Shown: positions 1-12,500, counted from the first letter of the stretch. The stretch is 64,000 nucleotides of DNA from Balanoglossus misakiensis (GCA_040954595.2 CM082589.2:11780001-11844000); one strand, 5' to 3'. A program made the numbers and translations. The notes: generated by a model not told the origin, from the sequence alone.

Positions 1-1
1 G

Positions 2-1963
2 TATAGAGCGAGGACATCATCTAGTGGAGAGGTCTACTACCAATTGGTGCTACCACACGAGTTTCGCCAGGAGGCAATGAAAGGGGTGCACGACGACTGT
101 GGACACCTGGGACAGGATCGAGCGATTGATTTATTGAGGGCTAGGTTTTATTGGCCTCTTATGTCAGCTGATATGAAGAAATACATTCGTACATGCAGGA
201 GATGTACTCGAAGGAAGGACGAGGCGGGATTAAAGACACGTGCTCCGATGGTGAGTATTGAAACTTCACAGCCCCTCGAACTTCTATGCATGGATTTCTT
301 GAGCCTTGAAGAGAGTAAAGGAGGGACCAAAGACCTGTTGGTAATTACTGATCACTTCTCGAAGTTTGCTGTAGCCATACCTACACCGAACCAGACCGCG
401 AAAACGACAGCCAAGAACCTATGGGAACACTTCATGCTACCATATGGATGTCCGGAACGAATCCTGTCTGATCGTGGTCGGAATTTTGAGTCGCGAGTGA
501 TACAGGAATTGTGCCAGTTACTAGACATCAAAAAGTCACGTACCACGCCATACCATCCCCAAGGAAACGCTCAGACTGAAAGATTCAACTGTACTCTCCT
601 TAATATGTTGGGTACGCTCGAGAACGAGCAGAAGGCTAGATGGAAGGATTATGTGAAGCCGTTGGTACATGCGTACAACTGCACTGTTCATGACACGACG
701 GGTTTTACACCTTACCACTTGTTGTTCGGAAGACATGCGAAGATAGCACTGGATGTGCGATTCGGAACGTCACCAGAAAGCAGGGATCCTACGACGCCGA
801 CAAAGTATATCGCCGACTTGAGATCCAGGATGGACAAAGTATTTCAGATTGCGAAACGAGCTGCAGAGAAGTCAGCCCAAGCGAGTAAAGAGCGCTATGA
901 CCAGAAAGTTAGAGAGGTGGTGCTTAAAGAAGGTGATCGAGTGTTACGCAGGAACGTGAGTATACGAGGTCAACACAAGATCGCCGATCGGTGGGAGGAA
1001 AGTCCATATGTTGTGGTGAGAAGGCTGAGTCCTGATTTGCCAGTATATGTTATACGTTCAACGAAAACCTCGAAGACACAGACGGTCCACAGGAATTTGC
1101 TGAAACCTTGCTGTGATCGACCGCTGTTGAGTTATACAGAAGACGAAATGAGTGAACGCTCTCAGGATAGGGCCATTCCTGAGAGTACGGAGTCGGAACG
1201 AAGTTCATCCTCACAGAGTGAACGAGGCTATGTGCTCAATCCTGAATCGCGACCCTTTAGGCCTGGGAGAGTTAGACCTGTGCGCTTAGAAGGTACAACT
1301 GAAGTTACCCTTAATTCTATGGACAGAAGCGACAACGATGCATGTGTGAGCGTGGAGCAAGATTCTCCTGAACCGAGCATGATGGATATGAGCGATTCTT
1401 CAGGGCAGGTGCAAAGCCCTGATGATCCTGTAACAGGCTTGCGTGCAGATAGTATGGACGTATCGTCTGCTGGGAAGTCCGATGGAATTGCTGACAGAGC
1501 AGAAGTGACACATCAAAATATTCCTCTGAGTGATGTAGGTGTGAATATCACTGATGCGTCGATTAGTAGTGGAAATGTAGGAACTAGGAAAGAGACTATG
1601 GGGAAGGAGCAACCATCGATTGTGGGAAGTGACTTAGCTGATACCCATGGTGATTGTTCTGACGCTGACGAGGAGTCGTCGATTGCCGAGGAAGGAGGAA
1701 GTGTGGTCCGACCTATGCGTCGATCAACGAGAACTCGAAGACCACCCAAGTACTATGGATGGTGCTCACGATTGGTCAAACGTGACAAAGGTGGTAGAAG
1801 CACTTTGAGGAATTCTAGTATTGGGAAGAGGCCATCTTTTGATTTACCGAGGATTGATCATGAGGATGAAGTTTCTCATGGAAGACTGACCTCGTCGAAT
1901 AGCAGAAACCACGACATAACCATGAAAATACTCGAAATGATGGCCAGTGGAATATACATGTAA
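2..1963 (+). CDS. Ty3/Gypsy retrotransposon pol, C-terminal integrase part (5' part outside window)
   Basis: This is the end of a Gypsy pol polyprotein whose integrase would join element cDNA to the host chromosome. The frame is open to the window edge, so the first codons here are internal and no start is claimed. Counting residues from base 44, an H2C2 zinc site is seen (H16, H21, C51, C54). The catalytic core follows with D84, D143 and E179, a D-35-E spacing, in the contexts CMDF, LSDRG and QTERF. A GPY-like C-terminal module lies around residues 300-360 (GDRVLRRN to HRNLLKP). The last 270 or so residues are Ser/Asp/Glu-rich and end in a basic patch (RRSTRTRRPPKYYG). No break is visible in this part. 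Reverse transcriptase, RNase H and gag would lie to the left of the window. Confidence 0.93.
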   Translation, partial: YRARTSSSGEVYYQLVLPHEFRQEAMKGVHDDCGHLGQDRAIDLLRARFYWPLMSADMKKYIRTCRRCTRRKDEAGLKTRAPMVSIETSQPLELLCMDFLSLEESKGGTKDLLVITDHFSKFAVAIPTPNQTAKTTAKNLWEHFMLPYGCPERILSDRGRNFESRVIQELCQLLDIKKSRTTPYHPQGNAQTERFNCTLLNMLGTLENEQKARWKDYVKPLVHAYNCTVHDTTGFTPYHLLFGRHAKIALDVRFGTSPESRDPTTPTKYIADLRSRMDKVFQIAKRAAEKSAQASKERYDQKVREVVLKEGDRVLRRNVSIRGQHKIADRWEESPYVVVRRLSPDLPVYVIRSTKTSKTQTVHRNLLKPCCDRPLLSYTEDEMSERSQDRAIPESTESERSSSSQSERGYVLNPESRPFRPGRVRPVRLEGTTEVTLNSMDRSDNDACVSVEQDSPEPSMMDMSDSSGQVQSPDDPVTGLRADSMDVSSAGKSDGIADRAEVTHQNIPLSDVGVNITDASISSGNVGTRKETMGKEQPSIVGSDLADTHGDCSDADEESSIAEEGGSVVRPMRRSTRTRRPPKYYGWCSRLVKRDKGGRSTLRNSSIGKRPSFDLPRIDHEDEVSHGRLTSSNSRNHDITMKILEMMASGIYM

Positions 1964-2894
1964 GTATAGGGAATGTGGATGTAGGGGTGTACGCTGGATT
2001 CACATTAGCTATTCTTGACTGTATCTGATACGTGCTTAATGCCAGGTAAGTAAGGGTGCGGTTCGAAGGTTGCTTTGTGTACCTTTGCAGATTTGCTATT
2101 TAGATTAGCCGCGTCATAGGGTCCTGCGCCTCCTGCGTTGCCCAGCGAACTCTGCGCGCTTACCTTTTTCTGATTACTCTTTCAGGTTCACTGATCGAGA
2201 CTCTGCCTACCCTACTGCAACAGGATTGTGTAGCTTGTTTCATCGAAAGTGCATCTGAGGATGACTCGAGTCACTCGTTTTACAGGCACGATGCCTATGC
2301 CGACGAGAATGTTTCGATATTGAGTCTCGTTGATGTAGTGTTTGTATTTACGCTCATGTTCTGTGTTTCATTGTCGAACGAAGGCAAACTTATTGAGCTT
2401 GTTTTTTGTCGGGAAGTAAGCATAGTAAATCGTCCCTATGCTGACTTGGGGCAGTGTGATACCATTGAATTTGCACCCCTCAGAGCATAGTGGAATGACC
2501 CCGCCTATATCGTATATTTGATACATTTTTGATTACTGACTTTACCTGTTTATTGTGATTACGCAATTGAAGTAGTCCGCAGGTGTTGACTGTATTTCTT
2601 GTGAGGTATTCGATTTCGAGTTATGATGTTTCTGTATGAAAGCTCTTTTATTGTTATTGATCGAATATTTGCTACTGGAAAGTTGAATTTGTTCCGTCCA
2701 GGCAGTACCGCGTGTATTCAGTCAAAGGTTTGGCGGGTGTAATACGGCGATGAACTAGTGAGTAAAAAGGGAACTTTTTTAATATGGCCGTTGTCCGATT
2801 GTATTGACGAGAGTGGAATCTCCACAAAAATCCGAACCATCGGCAGAATCGTACGGCGAAATTGCATCTTGAATGGGAATCGAGGAGAGCCGGA
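1964..2894 (+). other. 3' region of the Gypsy element between pol and the 3' LTR
   Basis: No Met-initiated gene is seen. Frame 1 is open without a stop from 2,104 to 2,487 (about 128 codons, stop at 2,488) and includes a hydrophobic run (VVFVFTLMFCVSL). It has no good start codon, so it may be an env-like remnant or chance. Splice-like signals occur: GTAAGTAT overlapping the pol stop at 1,960, CAG/GTAAGTA at 2,045/2,046, and a pyrimidine tract with TTTCAG ending at 2,185. Confidence 0.5.
2874..2894 (+). promoter_or_regulatory. Polypurine tract of the Gypsy element
   Basis: A purine-rich stretch (core gaggagagccgga) ends directly before the TG of the inferred LTR. This is where the plus-strand primer of an LTR element sits. 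The call rests on position and composition. Confidence 0.6.
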
Positions 2895-3833
2895 TGTTAA
2901 CTAACATTATTTGAGCTAGTCTTCGTGAGATCCCTACGTAAGAAGCATTTCATCGACTATTTCGAACGACAGGTCTGCTGTACCTGAACGAACCATTGTT
3001 ATTGTCACGCTGATTACTGAGACACCGATCGCCGAGATCCAACGATTACGGGTACTCGCGCAGGTTTCTCAACGTCGATGCTTCACGAACTGAAAGCTGA
3101 TGTAAGTACGATCTCATTAACGCTAATCATGTAAAATCGGACTGGATTTGATAAACTTACGGCCTTTCTAGGTTCTTCGAACCACGGCGTGTGGGGAATG
3201 CAATGAGCCGCATTGTTTGACCCCCAACGTCTACAAACTTTGAACGAATCATATACGAGCAGGAACACTCGACCCTACGATCGATTTGCCGATCACGGAA
3301 CTGATCAGCGCTTCGTCATCAAGCTCCGCTTTACGCCTGGATACACTCGGAGCGTTTGCGACGAGCGAACTTTGAGATATTTGCATTGATTGTTAGAGGA
3401 TTCTCTTCGTTGGATTTTGGAAGCGGATCGACGCGACTGTTGAGTGCGGGACAGCGCCCTCATCGCCAGAACTCGATTGTGCGTCACGTTCGTTTATAAA
3501 CTATTGAACTTTGACCGGACTCGCGGCAGGTTGTGCCACGCCAGTTTTCTTCAGGAAGGTGTTACTTATTAATGAAACAGGTTTTGATAGAGCTCTTGTT
3601 ACATCTCTGATGTTGATAGACTTACTATTAATTATACTTCTTTCATTGGATATAAAGTGTCTTTGTGTCATTTTGTCCACACACCCTTCACTCGCCCTGT
3701 GTTCCCAAAGCTACCGCAATCACCACGAATCCTACGACCCAACTCACATGAACGAAACTTGTTGATTACCCTTGTCGAGTTTGCTCACGCCCAGCTAGCC
3801 CATCGTTTTTATTGGAATTTTGCAAGGGTAACA
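2895..3833 (+). repeat. 3' LTR of the Gypsy element
   Basis: The 939 bp segment starts TGTTA and ends TAACA, a perfect 5-bp terminal inversion. It follows a polypurine tract and is followed at once by satellite sequence (ctaacatacgctag). The matching 5' LTR is outside the window, so LTR identity and the target duplication cannot be checked. The boundaries are inferred from the TG...CA ends and the junction with the satellite. Confidence 0.7.
3651..3656 (+). promoter_or_regulatory. Candidate TATA box in the Gypsy LTR
   Basis: TATAAA lies 182 bp before the end of the LTR, a plausible place for a U3 promoter. Motif and position are the only support. Confidence 0.3.
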
Positions 3834-4968
3834 CTAACATACGCTAGTATCTGTCATATTGTGACGGAGATTTAGCCGAGCCAGGCCGTAGAAAAATCGA
3901 CTTGTTCAACGTTACCAGTGTGCAACTGTTTCAGCTCTAGAGTGTCAGGGTTTTAGCCGACTTATGCTGTAGGAAATCTGAGTTGATGAACGGGAATTCA
4001 ATGTTAGAAAACCCGTGTGGAAAGTATCTCTACCCGTTTGAATCTAAGAAAAGAATTTATTCTTATTTAATTTGTAAAAAAGACAATTTTTCGAAAAAAA
4101 GTCGAAAATGGAAATTTTGTCTTGGGTGATTCAAATTATACCGCCTTTTCTGGAATTTGCAGCACTTTTTACAAGAGAACGACACTTCATGCTCCATAAT
4201 ATTTCCGAAAATGAAGAAAAGAGTTAATTTTTTATGATTTTTTAAAAATTTACCATTTTTGTCAAAATATGGCCAAAATGGCTATTTTTTCTTGAATTCC
4301 ATCAATATCTCTGCATTTTTGGAGTGGTCGAAAGTTTTAACATACAATCAACATGTCATATATGATCAGGGCACCAAATTCGAAGAACAAAGGTTTGTTT
4401 TTTTTTTTTTTCTAAAAATGACATTTTCAAGGAAAATTTGGTAAAACGCAATTTTGTCTGCAGTGAGCAACATTAGACGGTCTTCTGTGGAATTGGTATC
4501 GATATATACATACGAAGAGCATTCTATACTCCATCAGATTTCCGAAAATATAGAAAATAGGTATTTTTTGTAATTTTCAAAAATTTACCATTTTGACCAA
4601 ATTATGGCTAAAATTGTTATTTTCGTGTTGAATGCCGCCAGTGTCACTGCTTTTAAAAGTCATAAAAACTTTTAACATACAAGCAATTGTTTATATATGA
4701 TCAGGTCACCGAATTAAAAAAAATAAAGAATGTTTTGCCTAAAAATGACCTTTTTGGTGCAAAAACGAATAAAACGCAATTTTGTATTAAATCAGCTCAT
4801 TCAGAGTGCATTTTTTATAATCAGCACCATTTTTACATATAATGGAAATTTCATACATCATCAGATATCCAAATATGAAAAAATGATTTAGATTTTAGAT
4901 GATTGTCCAAAATTAGCTGATATCTAATAAATGTAGTATTGAAGCGGTCTGTTCCCCCCCCCCCCCCC

Positions 4969-6700
4969 TACATTATATGCGGTACGCCGATGTCAGCTTA
5001 CCCGGCAGTACTGCAGGCCGGGCCCCCAACTAACGTCGGTGTTTGAAACGCCCTGGTTAAATTCGGGCTTTCTCTATAAATTGACAGGCAATAATGCAGT
5101 CCTACCCGAACAAATGTCGAGTGTTGACCCGCTGTGACTTTCCCTCTTCGGTTTGCCCGACTTAGCCAACGTCTTTGTACTAGAGTGTCGGGTCTTTTGC
5201 AGAGCCAGGCCGAAGGAAATCCGACTTGATCACCGTTGATAACGAACGCAAGTGTCTGTCATGGTGTGCCGGGGTTTTAGTCGAGCCAGGCCGTAGGAGA
5301 TCTGACTTGATCATCGTGGTCAATGTACGCGTGTTTCCGCTCTAAAGTGCCGGGGCTTCAGCTAAACCAGGCCGTAGGAAATCCGACGTAATCACCGTTG
5401 ATAACTTACGCCAGTCTGTGTCATATAGAGCCGGTTCACCAGCCGAGCCAGGCCGAAGGAAATGTGAGTAGATCAATGTGGTCTCTGTACGCGTGTTTCT
5501 GCTCTAGAGTGCCAGGGATTTAGCCAAGCCATACCGTAGGAAATCTGACTTGATCAACGTTGCTAACGAACGCTAGTGTATGTCATAGTGTGCCGGGGTT
5601 TTAGTCGAGCCAAGCCGTAGGAGAACAGACTTGATCAACGTGGTCAATGTACGCCTGTTTCTGCTCTAGAGTGCCGGGGCTTCAGCTGAGCCAGGCCGTA
5701 GGAAACCCGACGTGATTACCGTTGTTAACTTACGCCAGTCTGTGTCCTTTATATAGTGCCGGGGCATCAGCCGTGCCAGGCCGAAGGAAATGTGAGTAGA
5801 TCAACGTGGTCTCTGTACGCGTGTTTCTGCTCTAGAGTGCCAGGGCTTTAGCCAAGCCATGCCGTAGGAAATCTGACTTGATCAACGTTGCTAACGAACG
5901 CTAGTGTCTGTCATAGTGTGCCGGGGTTTTAGTCGAGCCAAGCCGTAGGAGATCAGACTTGATCAACGTGGTCTCTGTACGCGTGTTTCCGCTCTAAATT
6001 GCCGGGGCTTCAGCTAAACCAGGCCGTAGGAAATCCGACGGAATAACCGTTGATAACTTACGCCAGTCTGTGTCATATAGAGCCGGTGCACCAGCCGAGT
6101 CACGCCATAGGAAATCTGACTTGATCAACGTGGTCAATGTACGCTTGTTTCTGCTCTAGAGTGCCGGGGCGTCAGCTGAGCCAGGCCGTAGGAAACCCGA
6201 CGTGATTACCGTTGTTAACTTACGCCAGTCTGTGTCCTATATATAGTGCCGGGGCATCAGCCGTGCCAGGCCGAAGGAAATGTGAGTAGATCAACGTGGT
6301 CTCTGTACGCGTGTTTCTGCTCTAGAGTGCCAGGGCTTTAGCCAAGCCATGCCGTAGGAAATCTGACTTGATCAACGTTGCTAACGAACGCTAGTGTCTG
6401 TCATAGTGTGCCGGGGTTTTAGTCGAGCCAAGCCGTAGGAGATCAGACTTGATCAACGTGGTCTCTGTACGCGTGTTTCCGCTCTTGAGTGCCGGGGCTT
6501 TATCCAAGCCCTGCCGTAGAAAATCTGACTTGATCACCGTTGCTAACGTACGCTAGTGTCTGTCATATTGTGAGTCAGACGGAGATTTAGCCGAGCCAGG
6601 CCGTAGAAAAATCGACTTGTTCAACGTTACCAGTGTGCAACTGTTTCTTCTCTAGAGTGTCAGGGTTTTAGCCGACTTATGCTGTAGGAAATCTGAGTTG
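4969..6700. repeat. GC-rich block, longest example of the alternating ~165-bp dimer array
   Basis: The block is built of monomers of about 80-85 bp sharing the core gccaggccgtaggaaatc. Two kinds alternate. One contains ttgatcaccgttgctaac and ends in ...gtctgtcatagtg. The other contains ttgatcaacgtggtc and ends in ...gtgtttctgctctagag. The repeating element is thus a dimer of about 165 bp. This block holds more dimers than most and has an internal duplication: the segment starting gccgaaggaaatgtgagtag recurs near 5,451, 5,785 and 6,270. Confidence 0.85.
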
Positions 6701-8574
6701 ATGAACGGGAATTCAATGTTAGAAAACCCGTGTGGAAAGTATCTCTACCCGTTTGAAACTAAGAAAAGAATTTATTCTTATTTATTTTGTAAAAAAAACA
6801 ATTTTTCGAAAAAAAGTCGAAAATGGTAATTTTGTCTTGGGTGATTCACATTATACCGCCTTTTCTGGAATTTGCAGCACTTTTTACAAGAGAACGACAC
6901 TTCATGCTCCATAATATTTCCGAAAATGAAGAAGAGAATTAATTTTTCATGATTTTTTAAAAATTCACCATGTTTGTCAAAATATGGCCAAAATGGCTAT
7001 TTTTTCTTGAATTCCGTCAATATCTCTGCATATTTGGAGTGGTCGAAAGTTTTAACATACAATCAACATGTCATATATGATCAGGGCACCAAATTCGAAG
7101 AACAAAGGTTTTTTTATTTATTTTTTTCTAAAAATGACATTTTCAAGGAAAATTTGGTAAAACGCAATTTTGTCTGCAGTGAGCCACATTAGACGGTCTT
7201 TTGTGGAATTTGTATCGATATATACATACGAAGAGCATTATATACTCCATCAGATTTCCGAAAATGTAGAAAACAGGTATTTTTTGTAATTTTCAAAAAT
7301 TTACCATTTTGACCAAATTGTGGATAAAATTGTTATTTTCGTATTGAATGCCGCCAGTGTCACTGCTTTTAAAAGTCATAAAAACTTTTAACAGACAAGC
7401 AATTGTTTATATATGATCAGGTCACCGAATTAAAAAAAATAAAGACTGTTTTGCCTAAAAATGACCTTTTTGGTGCAAAAACGAATAAAACGCAATTTTG
7501 TATTAAATCAGAGTGCATATTTTATAATCAGCACCATTTTTACATATAATGGAAATTTCATACATCATCAGATATCCAAATAATTTAGATTTTAGATGAT
7601 TGTCCAAAATTAGCTGATATCTAATAAATGTAGTATTGAACCGTTCCACCCCCCCCCCCCCCTACATTATATGCGGTACGCCGATGTCAGCTTACCCGGC
7701 AGTACTGCAGGCCGTGCCCCCAACTAACGTCGGTGTTTGAAACGCCCTGGTTTAATTCGGGCTTTCTCTATAAATTGACAAGCAATAATGCAGTCCTAAC
7801 CGAACAAATGTCGAGTGTTGACCCGCTGTGACTTTCCCTCTTCGGTTTGCCCGACTTAGCCAACGTCTTTGTACTAGAGTGTCGGGTCTTTTGCAGAGCC
7901 AGGCCGAAGGAAATCCGACTTGATCACCGTTGCTAACGAACGCTAGTGTCTGTCATGGTGTGCCGGGGTTTTAGTCGATCCAGGCCGTAGGAGATCTGAC
8001 TTGATCATCGTGGTCAATGTACGCGTGTTTCCGATCTAAAGTGCCGGGGCTTCAGCTAAACCAGGCCGTAGGAAATCCGACGTAATCACCGTTGATAACT
8101 TACGCCAGTCTGTGTCATATAGAGCCGGTGCACCAGCCGAGTCACGCCGTAGGAAATCTGACTTGATCAACGTGGTCAATGTACGCCTGTTTCTGCTCCA
8201 GAGTGCCGGGGCTTCAGCTGAGCCAGGCCGTAGGAAACCCGATGTGATTACCGTTGTTAACTTACGCCAGTCTGTGTCTGATATATAGTGCCAGGGCATC
8301 AGCCGTGCCAGGCCAAAGGAAATGTTAGTAGATCAACGTGGTCTCTGTACGCGTGTTTCTGCTCTAGAGTGCCGGGGCTTTATCCAAGCCCTGCCGTAGA
8401 AAATCTGACTTGATCACCGTTGCTAACGTACGCTAGTGTCTGTCATATTGTGACGGAGATTTAGCCGAGCCAGGCCGTAGAAAAATCGACTTGTTCAACG
8501 TTACCAGTGTGCAACTGTTTCTGCTCTAGAGTGTTAGGGTTTTAGCCGACTTATGCTGTAGGAAATCTGAGTTG

Positions 8575-9533
8575 ATGAACGGTAATTCAATGTTAGAAAA
8601 CCCGTGTGGAAAGTATCTCTACCCGTTTAAAACTAAGAAAAGAATTTATTCTTATTTATTTTGTAAAAAAAGATAATTTTTCGAAAAAAAAGTCGAAAAT
8701 GGTAATTTTGTCTTGGGTGATTCAAATTATACCGCCTTTTCTGGAATTTGCAGCACTTTTTACAAGAGAACGACACTTCATGCTCCATAATATTTCCGAA
8801 AATGTAGAAAAGAGTTAATTTTTTATGATTTTTTTAAAAATTTACCATTTTTGACAAAATATGGCCAAAATGGCTATTTTTTCTTGAATTTCGTCACTAT
8901 CTCTACATTTTTGGAGTGGTCGAAAGTTTTAACATACAATCAACATGTCATATATGATCAGGGCACCAAATTCGAAGAACAAAGGTTTTTTTATTTTTTT
9001 TTTCTAAAAATGACATTTTCAAGCAAAATTTGATAACATGCAATTTTGTCTGCAGTGAGACTGTCTTTTGTGGAATTTGTATCGATATTTACATACGAAG
9101 AGCATTCTATACTCCATCAGATTTCCGAAAATGTAGAAAAAGGTATTTTTGGTAATTTTCAAAAATTTACCATTTTGACCAAATTGTGGCTAAAATTGTT
9201 ATTTTCGTTTTGAATGCCGCAAGTGTCACTGCTTTTAAAAGTCATAAACACTTTTAACATACAAGCAATTGTTTATATATGATCAGGTCACCGAATTAAA
9301 AAAATAAAGAATGTTTTGCCTAAAAATGACCTTTTTGGTGCAAAAACGAATAAAACGCAATTTTGTATTAAATCAGCTCATTAAGATTGCATTTTTTATA
9401 ATCAGCACCATTTCTACATATAATGGAAATGTCATACATCATCAGATATCCAAATATGAAAAAATGATTTAGATTTTAGATGATTGTCCAAAATTAGCTG
9501 ATATCTAATAAATGTAGTATTGAACCGTTCTGT
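8575..9533. repeat. AT-rich module, clean example of the ~330-bp trimer
   Basis: Three diverged monomers of about 330 bp follow one another. Corresponding points are gtaattttgtcttgggtgat (about 8,702), gcaattttgtctgcagtgag (about 9,040) and gcaattttgtattaaatcag (about 9,357). The second and third monomers share ttttaacatacaa followed by atatatgatcagg. Other copies of the module have nearly the same length (about 970-980 bp), unlike the GC blocks. Confidence 0.8.
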
Positions 9534-9549
9534 TCCCCCCCCCCCCCCT
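9534..9549. repeat. Poly-C run marking the module junction
   Basis: An uninterrupted C run separates the AT module from the GC block. An equivalent run sits at the same place in every complete unit, with a length that varies from 7 (61,694-61,700) to about 16. It is always followed by tacattatatgcgg or a close variant. Confidence 0.9.
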
Positions 9550-12500
9550 ACATTATATGCGGTACGCCGATGTCAGCTTACCCGGCAGTACTGCAGGCCG
9601 TGCCCCCAACTAACGTCGGTGTTTGAAACGCCCTGGTTAAATTCGGGCTTTCTCTATAAATTGACAGGCAATAATGCAGTCCTACCCGAACAAATGTCGA
9701 GTGTTGACCCGCTGTGACTTTCCCTCTTCGGTTTGCCCGACTTAGCCAACGTCTTTGCACTAGAGTGTCGGATCTTTTGCAGAGCCAGGCCGAAGGAAAT
9801 CCGACTTGATCACCGTTGCTAACGAACGCTAGTGTCTGTCATGGTGTGCCGGGGTTTTAGTCGAGCCAGGCCGTAGGAGATCTGACTTGATCATCGTGGT
9901 CAATGTACGCGTGTTTCCGATCTAAAGTGCCGGGGCTTCAGCTAAACCAGGCCGTAGGAAATCCGACGTAATCACCGTTGATAACTTACGCCAGTCCGTG
10001 TCATATAGAGCCGGTGCACCAGCCGAGTCACGCCGTAGGAAATCTGATTTGATCAACGTGATCAATGTACGCCTGTTTCTGCTCTAGAGTGCCGGGGCTT
10101 CAGCTGAGCCAGGCCGTAGGAAACCCGACTTGATCAACGTTGCTAACGAACGCTAGTGTCTGTCATAGTGTGCCGGGGTTTTAGTCGAGCCAAGCCGTAG
10201 GAGATCAGACTTGATCAACGTGGTCTCTGTACGCGTGTTTCTGCTCTAGAGTGCCGGGGCTTTAGCCAAGCCATGCCGTAGAAAATCTGACTTGATCACC
10301 GTTGCTAACGAACGCTAGTGTCTGTCATAGTGTGCCGGGGTTTTAGTCGAGCCAAGCCGTAGGAGATCAGACTTGATCAACGTGGTCTCTGTACGCGTGT
10401 TTCTGCTCTAGAGTGCCGGGGCTTTATCCAAGCCATGCCGTAGAAAATCTGACTTGATCACCGTTGCTAACGTACGCTAGTGTCTGTCATATTGTGACGG
10501 AGATTTAGCCGAGCCAGGCCGTAGAAAAATCGACTTGTTCAACGTTACCAGTGTGCAACTGTTTCTGCTCTAGAGTGTCAGGGTTTTAGCCGACTTATGC
10601 TGTAGGAAATCTGAGTTGATGAACGGGAATTCAATGGTAGAAAACCCGTGTAGAAAGTATCTCTACCCGTTTGAAACTAAGAAAAGAATTTATTCTTATT
10701 TATTTTGTAAAAAAGACAATTTTTCGAAAAAAAGTCGAAAATGGTAATTTTGTCTTGGGTGATTTAAATTATACCGCCTTTTCTAGAATTTGCAGCACTT
10801 TTTACAAGAGAACGACACTTCATGCTCCATAATATTTCCGAAAATGAAGAAAAGAGTTAATTTTTTATGATTTTTTAAAAATTTACCATTTTTGTCAAAA
10901 TATGGCCAAAATGGCTATTTTTCTTGAATTCCGTCAATATCTCTGCATTTTTGGAGTGGTCGAGAGTTTTAACATACAATCAACATGTCATATATGATCA
11001 GGGCACCAAATTCGAAGAACAAAGGTTTTTTTATTTATTTTTTCTAAAAATGACATTTTCAAGGAAAATTTGGTAAAACGCAATTTTGTCTGCAGTGAGC
11101 CAAATTGGCCGTTTTTTTGTGGAATTTGTATCGATATATATATACGAAGAGCATTCTATACTCCATCAGATTTCCGAAAATTTAGAAAACAGGTATTTTT
11201 TGTAATTTTCAAAAATTTACCTCTTTGACCAAATTGTGGCTAAAATTGTTATTTTCGTGTTGAATGCCGCCAGTGTCACTGCTTTTCAAAGTCGGAAAAA
11301 CTTTTAACATACAAGCAATTGTTTATATATGATCAGGTCACCGAATTAAAAAAATAAAGAATGTTTTGCCTAAAAATGACCTTTTTGGTTCAAAAACGAA
11401 TAAAACGCAATTTTGTATTAAATCAGCTCATTCAGAGTGCATTTTTTATAATCAGCTCCATTTTTACATATAATGGAAATTTCATACATCATCCAGCCGA
11501 GTCACGCCGTAGGAAATCTGACTTGATCAACGTGGTCAATGTACGCCTGTTTCTGCTCTAGAGTGCCGGGGCTTCAGCTGAGCCAGGCCGTAGGAAACCC
11601 GACGTGGTTACCGTTGTTAACTTACGCCAGTCTGTGTCCTATATATAGTGCCGGGGCATCAGCCGTGCCAGGCCGAAGGAAATGTGAGTAGATCAACGTG
11701 GTCTCTGTACGCGTGTTTCTGCTCTAGAGTGCCGGGGCTTTATCCAAGCCATGCCGTAGAAAATCTGACTTGATCACCGTTGCTAACCTACACTAGTGTC
11801 TGTCATATTGTGACGGAGATTTAGCCGAGCCAGGCCGTAGAAAAATCGACTTGTTCAACGTTACCAGTGTGCAACTGTTTCTGCTCTAGAGTGTCAGGGT
11901 TTTAGCCGACTTATGCTGTAAGAAATCTGAGTTGATGAACGGGAATTCAATGTTAGAAAACCCGTGTGGAAAGTATCTCTACCCGTTTGAAACTAAGAAA
12001 AGAATTTATTCTTATTTATTTTGTAAAAAAGACAATTTTTCGAAAAAAAGTCGAAAATGGTAATTTTGTCTTGGGTGATTCAAATTATACCGCCTTTTCT
12101 GGAATTTGCAGCACTTTTTACAAGAGAACGACACTTCATGCTCCATAATATTTCCGAAAATGAAGAAAAGAGTTATTTTTTTATGATTTTTTAAAAAATT
12201 ACCATTTTTGACAAAATATGGCCAAAATGGCTATTTTTTCTTGAATTCCGTCAATATCTCTGCATTTTTGGAGTGGTCGAAAGTCTTAACTTACAATCAC
12301 CATGTCATATATGATCGGGGCACCAAATTCGAAGAACAAAGGTTTTTTTTATTATTTTTCTTCTAAAAATGACATTTTCAAGGAAAATTTGGTAAAACGC
12401 AATTTTGTCTGCAGTGAGCCAAATTAGACGGTCATTTGTGGAATTTGTATCGATATATACATACGAAGAGCATTCTATACTCCATCAGATTTCCGAAAAT

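Noticed and set aside
3511-3875. Two short plus-strand frames at the end of the Gypsy LTR
   Set aside because: They lie inside the LTR and cross its border into satellite; no domain is seen.
4969-6700. CRISPR-like array of short repeats
   Set aside because: The monomers are directly adjacent diverged copies without unique spacers, and the context is an animal satellite.
8036-8299. Minus-strand frame with repeated peptide (TDWRKL...TSDFLRPG...AEAPAL)
   Set aside because: The peptide repeat is the translation of the GC monomers; the same frame is broken in other blocks.
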